From Streptomyces sp. XY006 (GTDB lineage: Bacteria > Actinomycetota > Actinomycetes > Streptomycetales > Streptomycetaceae), in contig NZ_NOKT01000010.1 in the NCBI RefSeq assembly GCF_002237655.1, forward strand, positions 124,001 to 188,000: a stretch of 64,000 nucleotides of DNA, in the 5' to 3' direction. Position numbers and translations under genes: made by a program. A model generated the notes under the pieces. It ran no database searches and was not told the origin of the DNA. It saw only the letters and a program-made list of their open reading frames with translations. This document shows positions 54,592 to 61,382 of this stretch, piece by piece; position 1 is the first letter of the stretch; each line of letters opens with the position of its first letter.

Positions 54592-56055
54592 ATGTTCCTG
54601 ACGATCAGTACCACCGGCACCCCGGAGCGCCCCGCCACCGACCTCGGCTACCTGCTGCACAAGCATCCCGACAAGGCGCAGGCGTTCTCCACCTCCTCCG
54701 GCACGGCGCACGTCCTCTACCCCGAGGCCGACGCCGGGCGCTGCACGGCGGCCCTGCTGCTGGAAGTGGACACGGTGGCCCTGGTCAGGAAGGGCAAGGG
54801 CAAGGGACGCGGCGGCGCTCCCGACGCGGCGCTCGCCCAGTACGTCAACGACCGCCCCTACGCGGCCTCCTCGCTGCTCGCCGTGGCGCTGAGCAGCGTC
54901 TTCTCCAGCGCGATGAAGGGCGTCTGCCACGCCCGCCCGGAGCTGCCCGGCCAGGCCAGGCCGCTGCGCGTCGAGGTGCCCGCGCTGCCCGCCCGCGGCG
55001 GCCCCGGCCTCGTCACCCGGCTCTTCGAGCCGCTCGGCTGGACGGTCACCGCACAAGCCGTGCCCCTGGACACCGAGTTCCCCGACTGGGGCGACTCGCG
55101 GTACGTCCGCCTCGTCCTCGAATCCGGCACGCTCACCGTCGCCGAGGCCCTGCGCCACCTCTACGTCCTGCTGCCGGTCCTCGACGACGCCAAGCACTAC
55201 TGGGTCGCCCCCGACGAGGTCGACAAGCTGCTGCGGGCCGGCGAGGGCTGGCTGCCCGGCCACCCGGAGCAGAAGCTGATCACCAGCCGCTACCTCTCAC
55301 GCCGCTGGTCGCTGACCCGCCAGGCGACCGAGCGGCTGGAGCTCGTACGGCTCGCCGAGGCCGACGACAGCGAGGTCGAGACGATCGACAACGCCGTCGA
55401 GGCGGAGACCGAGACGGAGGAGAAGCCCACCCCGCTGGCCGTGCAGCGCCGCGAGGCGATCGTCACGGCGCTGCGGCGCTCGGGCGCCGCCCGGGTGCTC
55501 GACCTGGGCTGCGGCCAGGGCCAGTTGGTGCAGACGCTCCTCAAGGACCCGGCGTTCACCGAGATCGTGGGCGTCGACGTGTCCATGCGCGCCCTCACCA
55601 TCGCCTCCCGGCGGCTGAAGCTGGACCGCATGGGCGAGCGGCAGGCCTCCCGCGTCACGCTCCTGCAGGGCTCGCTCACGTACACCGACACCCGGCTCAA
55701 GGGCTACGACGCCGCCGTGCTCAGCGAGGTGATCGAGCACCTCGACCTGCCCCGGCTGCCCGCCCTGGAATACGCCGTGTTCGGCGCGGCCCGCCCGCGC
55801 ACGGTCCTCGTGACCACCCCCAACGTCGAGTACAACGTGCGCTGGGAGACCCTCCCGGCCGGACACGTCCGGCACGGCGACCACCGCTTCGAGTGGACCC
55901 GCGACGAATTCCGCGCCTGGGCGCAGGCGGTGGCCGAACGCCACGGCTACACGGTCGCGTACGAGCCCGTGGGACCCGACGACCCCGAGGTGGGACCGCC
56001 CACCCAGATGGCCCTGTTCACCCTGACGAACCCGAAGGAGGCGAAGGCGGCATGA
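54592..56055 (+). CDS. hen1: RNA 3'-terminal 2'-O-methyltransferase Hen1
   Basis: A 487-residue protein. The N-terminal Hen1-N domain (about 1-240) activates the ligase of Pnkp. The C-terminal methyltransferase has the SAM motif ARVLDLGCGQGQL (300-312) and the metal site Glu379, Glu382, His383 (SEVIEHL) and His431 (RHGDHRFEW), with TTPNVEYNV between. It methylates the 2'-OH at a cut RNA end before sealing, so the repaired RNA resists the same nuclease. ATG 54592 is used. Its stop overlaps the pnkp start (ATGA). Confidence 0.96.
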   Translation: MFLTISTTGTPERPATDLGYLLHKHPDKAQAFSTSSGTAHVLYPEADAGRCTAALLLEVDTVALVRKGKGKGRGGAPDAALAQYVNDRPYAASSLLAVALSSVFSSAMKGVCHARPELPGQARPLRVEVPALPARGGPGLVTRLFEPLGWTVTAQAVPLDTEFPDWGDSRYVRLVLESGTLTVAEALRHLYVLLPVLDDAKHYWVAPDEVDKLLRAGEGWLPGHPEQKLITSRYLSRRWSLTRQATERLELVRLAEADDSEVETIDNAVEAETETEEKPTPLAVQRREAIVTALRRSGAARVLDLGCGQGQLVQTLLKDPAFTEIVGVDVSMRALTIASRRLKLDRMGERQASRVTLLQGSLTYTDTRLKGYDAAVLSEVIEHLDLPRLPALEYAVFGAARPRTVLVTTPNVEYNVRWETLPAGHVRHGDHRFEWTRDEFRAWAQAVAERHGYTVAYEPVGPDDPEVGPPTQMALFTLTNPKEAKAA

Positions 56056-58592
56056 CCGACGAGACCCAGGGGCGCGTGCTGCCCGTCACCGACCTGTCCC
56101 TGGTGGTGCTGATCGGCGCCTCCGGCTCCGGCAAGTCCACCTTCGCGCGCAGGAACTTCAAGCCGACCGAGGTCGTCTCCTCCGACTTCTGCCGCGGCCT
56201 CGTCTCGGACGACGAGAACGACCAGAGCGCGACCAAGGACGCCTTCGACGTCCTGCACTACATCGCCGGCAAGCGCCTGGCCGCCGGCCGGCGCACGGTC
56301 GTGGACGCGACCAGCGTGCAGTCCGAGGCCCGCCGCCAGCTGATCGACCTGGCCCGTCAGTACGACGTGCTGCCCATCGCCATCGTGCTCGACGTGCCCG
56401 AGGAGGTGTGCGCCGAGCGCAACGCGGCCCGCAGCGACCGCGCCGACATGCCCCGCCGGGTCATCCAGCGCCACACCCGGGAACTGCGGCGCTCCCTGCG
56501 GCACCTGGAGCGCGAGGGCTTCCGCAAGGTGCACGTCCTGCGCGGTGCCCAGGAGGTCGAGCACGCCACGGTCGTCACCGAGAAGCGTTTCAACGACCTG
56601 ACCCACCTGACCGGCCCCTTCGACATCATCGGCGACATCCACGGCTGCGCCGCCGAACTGGAGGCGCTGCTCGGCAAGCTGGGCTACACCGACGGCGTCC
56701 ACCCCGAGGGCCGCACGGCCGTCTTCGTCGGCGACCTCGTCGACCGCGGCCCCGACAGCCCGGGCGTGCTGCGCCGCGTGATGTCCATGGTGAAGTCCGG
56801 CAACGCGCTGTGCGTCCCCGGCAACCACGAGAACAAGTACGGCCGGTACCTGCGCGGACGCAACGTCCAGCACACCCACGGCCTCGCCGAGACCATCGAG
56901 CAGATGGCGGGCCAGAGCGAGGAGTTCGTCGCCGAGGTGCGGCAGTTCCTCGACGGCCTCGTCAGCCACTACGTCCTCGACGGCGGCCGGCTCGTCGTCT
57001 GCCACGCCGGCCTGCCCGAGAAGTACCACGGCCGCACCTCGGGCCGGGTCCGCAGCCACGCCCTGTACGGCGACACGACCGGGGAGACCGACGAGTTCGG
57101 CCTGCCGGTGCGCTACCCGTGGGCGGAGGAGTACCGCGGCCGGGCGGCGGTCGTCTACGGCCACACCCCCGTCCCGGAGGCCACCTGGCTCAACAACACC
57201 ATCTGCCTGGACACCGGCGCCGTCTTCGGCGGCAAGCTCACCGCGCTGCGCTGGCCGGAGCGCGAGCTGGTCGACGTACCCGCCGAGCGGGTCTGGTACG
57301 AGCCGCTGAAGCCGCTGCGCAGCGAGGCGCCCGGCGGGCACGACGGCCGCCCGCTGGACCTCGCGGACGTGCGCGGCCGGCGGGTCGTGGAGACCCGGCA
57401 CCAGGGGCGCATCTCGGTCCGCGAGGAGAACGCGGCGGCGGCGCTGGAGGTCATGAGCCGCTTCGCGGTCGACCCGCGGCTGCTGCCGTACCTGCCGCCG
57501 ACCATGGCCCCGACGGCCACCAGCCACGTCGACGGCTACCTGGAGCACCCGGCCGAGGCCTTCGCCCAGTACGAGCGCGACGGCGTCGCGCGGGTCGTGT
57601 GCGAGGAGAAGCACATGGGCTCGCGGGCGGTGGCCCTGGTGTGCCGCGACGCGCAGGCGGCCCGCAAGCGCTTCGGCGTGGACGGGCCCACCGGGTCCGT
57701 CTACACCCGCACCGGCCGCCCGTTCCTCGACGACGACACGCTCACCGAGGCGATCCTCGACCGGCTGCGCACGGCGATCGGCGAGGCCGGCCTCTGGGAC
57801 GAGCTGGAGACGGACTGGCTGCTGCTGGACGCCGAGCTGATGCCCTGGTCGCTGAAGGCGTCCGGGCTGCTGCGCTCCCAGTACGCCGCCGTGGGCGCCG
57901 CGTCCGGCGCGGTCTTCCCCGGCGCGCTGGACGCGCTGCGGGGCGCCGCCGAGCGGGGTGTGGACGTCTCCGGCCTGCTGGCCCGCACCGGTGAACGCGC
58001 CGCCGAAGCCGCCGCGTTCACCGCCGCGTACCGCCGCTACTGCTGGACCACCGACGGCCTGGACGGCGTCCGCCTGGCACCGTTCCAGATCCTCGCGGTC
58101 CAGGGGCGCAGCCTGGCCGCCCTGCCGCACGACGAGCAGCTCGCCCTCATCGACCGGCTCGTCGAGCACGACGGCAGCGGCCTGCTCCGGACCACCCGCC
58201 GGCTCTACGTCGACACGGCCGACCCCGAGTCGGTCCGGGCCGGCGTCGACTGGTGGCTGGAGATGACCGGCCGCGGCGGCGAGGGCATGGTCGTCAAGCC
58301 GGTCGGCGCGGTCGTCCGCGACGGCCAGGGCCGCCTGGTCCAGCCCGGCATCAAGTGCCGCGGCCGGGAGTACCTGCGGATCATCTACGGCCCCGAGTAC
58401 ACCCGCCCGGAGAACCTCGCCCGCCTGCGCTCGCGCTTCCTCAACCACAAGCGCTCCCTGGCGATCCGCGAGTACGCACTCGGCCTGGAGGCCCTGGACC
58501 GCCTGGCCGGGGGCGAGCCGCTGTGGCGGGTGCACGAGGCGGTGTTCGGGGTGCTGGCGCTGGAGTCGGAGCCGGTGGATCCGCGGCTGTGA
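56052..58592 (+). CDS. pnkp: Polynucleotide kinase-phosphatase-ligase Pnkp
   Basis: An 846-residue RNA repair enzyme with three modules: 5'-kinase (P-loop GASGSGKST, 22-30), a binuclear metallophosphatase (GDIHG 194-198, GDLVDRG 227-233, GNHEN 257-261) and a C-terminal adenylyltransferase with the nucleotidyl Lys520 in EEKHMGSR. With Hen1 it heals and seals RNAs cleaved by ribotoxins. All catalytic motifs are intact. The ATGA overlap with hen1 shows coupled expression; a terminator follows five bases after the stop. Confidence 0.96.
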   Translation: MTDETQGRVLPVTDLSLVVLIGASGSGKSTFARRNFKPTEVVSSDFCRGLVSDDENDQSATKDAFDVLHYIAGKRLAAGRRTVVDATSVQSEARRQLIDLARQYDVLPIAIVLDVPEEVCAERNAARSDRADMPRRVIQRHTRELRRSLRHLEREGFRKVHVLRGAQEVEHATVVTEKRFNDLTHLTGPFDIIGDIHGCAAELEALLGKLGYTDGVHPEGRTAVFVGDLVDRGPDSPGVLRRVMSMVKSGNALCVPGNHENKYGRYLRGRNVQHTHGLAETIEQMAGQSEEFVAEVRQFLDGLVSHYVLDGGRLVVCHAGLPEKYHGRTSGRVRSHALYGDTTGETDEFGLPVRYPWAEEYRGRAAVVYGHTPVPEATWLNNTICLDTGAVFGGKLTALRWPERELVDVPAERVWYEPLKPLRSEAPGGHDGRPLDLADVRGRRVVETRHQGRISVREENAAAALEVMSRFAVDPRLLPYLPPTMAPTATSHVDGYLEHPAEAFAQYERDGVARVVCEEKHMGSRAVALVCRDAQAARKRFGVDGPTGSVYTRTGRPFLDDDTLTEAILDRLRTAIGEAGLWDELETDWLLLDAELMPWSLKASGLLRSQYAAVGAASGAVFPGALDALRGAAERGVDVSGLLARTGERAAEAAAFTAAYRRYCWTTDGLDGVRLAPFQILAVQGRSLAALPHDEQLALIDRLVEHDGSGLLRTTRRLYVDTADPESVRAGVDWWLEMTGRGGEGMVVKPVGAVVRDGQGRLVQPGIKCRGREYLRIIYGPEYTRPENLARLRSRFLNHKRSLAIREYALGLEALDRLAGGEPLWRVHEAVFGVLALESEPVDPRL

Positions 58593-58596
58593 AGGA

Positions 58597-58623
58597 GTGG
58601 GCGACGGTTCTTCCGTCGCCCAC
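58597..58623 (+). terminator. Terminator of hen1-pnkp
   Basis: A perfect 11-bp stem (GTGGGCGACGG and CCGTCGCCCAC) with loop TTCTT starts five bases after the pnkp stop. It separates the RNA repair operon from the next operon, although both read the same way. Confidence 0.8.
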
Positions 58624-58725
58624 CTGCGGTTTCCGATCCCTCGACGCCAAGCGACCTGGTTAGCCGGGAATCGACGTGCTACGTTCCCTGGTCAGTCAGT
58701 TGTACCGGCTCGTGGGGGAAGGTCG

Positions 58726-60315
58726 GTGGAGACAGCGGCGGATTTAGGCGAGTTCGGGCGCACGCCTGGAGGGTCTCTGTTGCTCCGCATGACAGAGGCG
58801 CTGTGCGAACTGAGCTGTGTGGAGGATCAACCCGGGCGGGTGTTCTTCGCCGGTGTTCTCTCCGAGCAGCTGAATCTGCACGTCGATGTGCGCGGAACCA
58901 AGCAGCGTGAAGACGTCATCGCCCTGGTGCGCGCAGCGCTCAGCGTGCCGGAGGGCGGGCGGGTGCTGGTCGACGTGGTGCGGCTCTTCGAAGGCGCCTC
59001 GGTCGCTTCGCAATTCGAGCGGTTGTTGATTCCCGGTGGACACGCGGTGGACGTCGCCTCGCCGTTGTCCGGACCGCTCACCCGACGCGACATGGAAGGG
59101 GCCCTGGCCCTGTTGGCGGCCGTGAGGGGACAGCTGTCCGCGTCGGCTCTGCGTGACGGGCTCGCCAGGGAGTTGCACTGCCAGATGCCGCCTCGCTTGT
59201 CTCCCGAACAACTCTTCACCCACCTGGCGGAGTTGAACGTGCAGCCGGACGGTCTGCCACCGGCCGTGCTCCTCATCGAGCATGCGGCCGGGTTGGTGCC
59301 GACCCCCGCCTGGCAGCACGCCTTGTCCTCGTGGTCCCGGGGCTGGGCAGAACGGGCCGGGCTGCTCGCCCCGCTGCGGCGACGCCGGTCCCAGCGGTTC
59401 GGTGCCACTGCCGACCCCGCCATTCCCCGGTGTCTGGTGGTGACCGTGGAACCGGCCGGAGACGGTTCCGGGGACATCGTGGTCCGCCCCTGGCTGAACA
59501 CGGTCCCCGGCTACTGGCACCCCCGGCCTTCTCTGCCCGAGACGATCGGCCTGGACGGACTGGGCGGGGCGGTGGAGCGAGCCCTGCGTCAGGTTGTGCG
59601 GCTGGCCCCCACAGGCCCGGGTGAACCCGTTATCGACGATGCGCAAGCCATGCCGCCCTATGTCGAGTTCGTCCTGCCGTACGAGCTGCTGAACCACAAC
59701 GTGGCCGGACTGACCGTACGTTCGGGGGACGGTATCGCACTGCCTCTGGGACTGAAGTACGCGGTGCACCTGCGCAGCCTGGAGCGGATGCGCACGGACG
59801 ACGTACTGGTCAGAGCGCAATGGCTGGAGCGATGGACCCGACTGCAGCGTCAGGGGATCACCGTGCACGGCTGGCGGTCGGCGGACACCGAAGGGCTGGA
59901 CGAGTGGCAGGCAACCCTTGCCGCCGATCCCGGCCGCACCGCCGCCGTGATCGACGCTCCCGACGGGGGCCCGGCCATGGAGGTACTCAAGGCTGCCATC
60001 GCCGAGGGAGTCCCGCTGGCGGTCTGGGACCGGCGGGGCACGTTCCTGGAAGAGCGGCGCGAGGTGGTCACAGCCGTCTTCGCCGCCGTCCAGAAGCCGG
60101 CCCACCTCCCCCTCGTCATCCATCGGCTGAGACGCAGAGCTGAAGTCGATGCCGCCGGAACACTACTGCTCGGGCGGCACATCGCCTTCTTCTGGGACGA
60201 CCCCCACCGGCTCGTCGACATCCAGACAGCCGCGGACGACGACCTGGCGCCGGACCATGACATCGCCTATACGGACGGCAGGCACACCATCGACAGTGAG
60301 GGGACTCCGGTATGA
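58726..60315 (+). CDS. VMAP-like adaptor with N-terminal effector-associated domain
   Basis: A 529-residue protein. Residues about 18-100 (LLLRMTEALCELSCVEDQPG and DVIALVRAALSV) resemble a helical effector-associated (EAD2-like) domain. A linker follows, then a C-terminal region (about 230-529) of the vWA-MoxR-associated-protein type, with YVEFVLPYELLNHNV and a final AFFWDDPHRL. Such proteins bring effectors to MoxR-vWA systems. GTG 58726 follows GGGGGAAGG. The MoxR gene overlaps its stop (ATGA). Confidence 0.78.
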   Translation: METAADLGEFGRTPGGSLLLRMTEALCELSCVEDQPGRVFFAGVLSEQLNLHVDVRGTKQREDVIALVRAALSVPEGGRVLVDVVRLFEGASVASQFERLLIPGGHAVDVASPLSGPLTRRDMEGALALLAAVRGQLSASALRDGLARELHCQMPPRLSPEQLFTHLAELNVQPDGLPPAVLLIEHAAGLVPTPAWQHALSSWSRGWAERAGLLAPLRRRRSQRFGATADPAIPRCLVVTVEPAGDGSGDIVVRPWLNTVPGYWHPRPSLPETIGLDGLGGAVERALRQVVRLAPTGPGEPVIDDAQAMPPYVEFVLPYELLNHNVAGLTVRSGDGIALPLGLKYAVHLRSLERMRTDDVLVRAQWLERWTRLQRQGITVHGWRSADTEGLDEWQATLAADPGRTAAVIDAPDGGPAMEVLKAAIAEGVPLAVWDRRGTFLEERREVVTAVFAAVQKPAHLPLVIHRLRRRAEVDAAGTLLLGRHIAFFWDDPHRLVDIQTAADDDLAPDHDIAYTDGRHTIDSEGTPV

Positions 60316-61382
60316 GCGGGACGGAGCCGGCGGAGGTGGAGGACTGGCGTGTTTTCCGTGCCACAGGAGCCGCCCCGCGAGGGACGCCACCCCGACTACC
60401 GCCCGTACCGCCTTGGCGCCGGTTCCGGGGCGGCCCGCCGCAGCCTCCCGCACCCGAGGACGAGGAGTCGGCGACACGCCGCCTCGGACAGGTCGACGCG
60501 GTGCCCCAGCTCGACAGCGAAAGCATCGACATCGTCAATGCCGCCCTGCTGCTGCGCAGGCCGCTGCTGGTCACCGGGTCCCCGGGCGTGGGCAAATCCA
60601 CACTCGCCTACCTCATGGCCCGTGAGCTGGGCCTAGGCCGCGTACTCGAGTGGAACATCGTCAGCCGGACAACCCTGCGTGACGGCCTCTACTCTCATGA
60701 CGCACTCGGCCGCGCCCAGGCCATCGCGGCCTGGCGGGCCGGCCTCACCCCTGTGGAAGCCGCCCCCTCGGACGCTCGGACCGAGCACGGGGCGCCGGCA
60801 GCGTCAGCACCCGCCATCGGGGATTTCATCACCCTGGGCCCGCTGGGTACCGCCCTGCTGCCCTATGAACGCCCTCGAGTGCTGCTTGTCGACGAACTCG
60901 ACAAGAGCGACATTGACCTGCCGAACGACCTCCTGCATGTGCTCGAGAACGGCAGTTACGAGATTCCGGAGCTGGTGCGGGACACCCAGGACAGCGCACA
61001 GGTGCACACCGGCGACCCGGGGATCCACGCCGTCGTACGGCAAGGACGGGTGGAATGCCGGGAGTTCCCGGTCGTTGTGATCACCAGCAACGGGGAACGG
61101 GAGTTTCCTGCCGCGTTCCGCCGGCGTTGCCTCCCGCTGGCGATGCGCACTCCGACCCGCGAGCAACTGCTCGCCATCGTGGAGAGCCACCTGAGGACGC
61201 GGCCGCCGGACGCCGTAGCCCTCGTGGACTCGTTCGTCCAGCGCATCGAGGCGGGTGGCATGCACTCCCTGGATCAGCTGCTCAACGCCGTCCAGCTCAC
61301 CTCCAACGGCACCTTCCGCGCCGACGAAGGCGGACGCAGGCTCCTGGAGATGCTGCTGCGAGATCTCGCGAAGGGCCGATGA
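60312..61382 (+). CDS. MoxR-family AAA+ ATPase
   Basis: A 356-residue ATPase. The first 60 residues are Pro-rich. The P-loop is GSPGVGKST (89-97), Walker B LLVDELDK (191-198), the sensor residue Asn260 in VITSNGEREF, and arginine fingers lie near 270-272. It has a MoxR-type insert between P-loop and Walker B. MoxR ATPases act with vWA proteins as chaperone-like switches. The gene is coupled on both sides: ATGA with the VMAP gene, and the next ATG begins one base after its stop. Confidence 0.93.
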   Translation: MSGTEPAEVEDWRVFRATGAAPRGTPPRLPPVPPWRRFRGGPPQPPAPEDEESATRRLGQVDAVPQLDSESIDIVNAALLLRRPLLVTGSPGVGKSTLAYLMARELGLGRVLEWNIVSRTTLRDGLYSHDALGRAQAIAAWRAGLTPVEAAPSDARTEHGAPAASAPAIGDFITLGPLGTALLPYERPRVLLVDELDKSDIDLPNDLLHVLENGSYEIPELVRDTQDSAQVHTGDPGIHAVVRQGRVECREFPVVVITSNGEREFPAAFRRRCLPLAMRTPTREQLLAIVESHLRTRPPDAVALVDSFVQRIEAGGMHSLDQLLNAVQLTSNGTFRADEGGRRLLEMLLRDLAKGR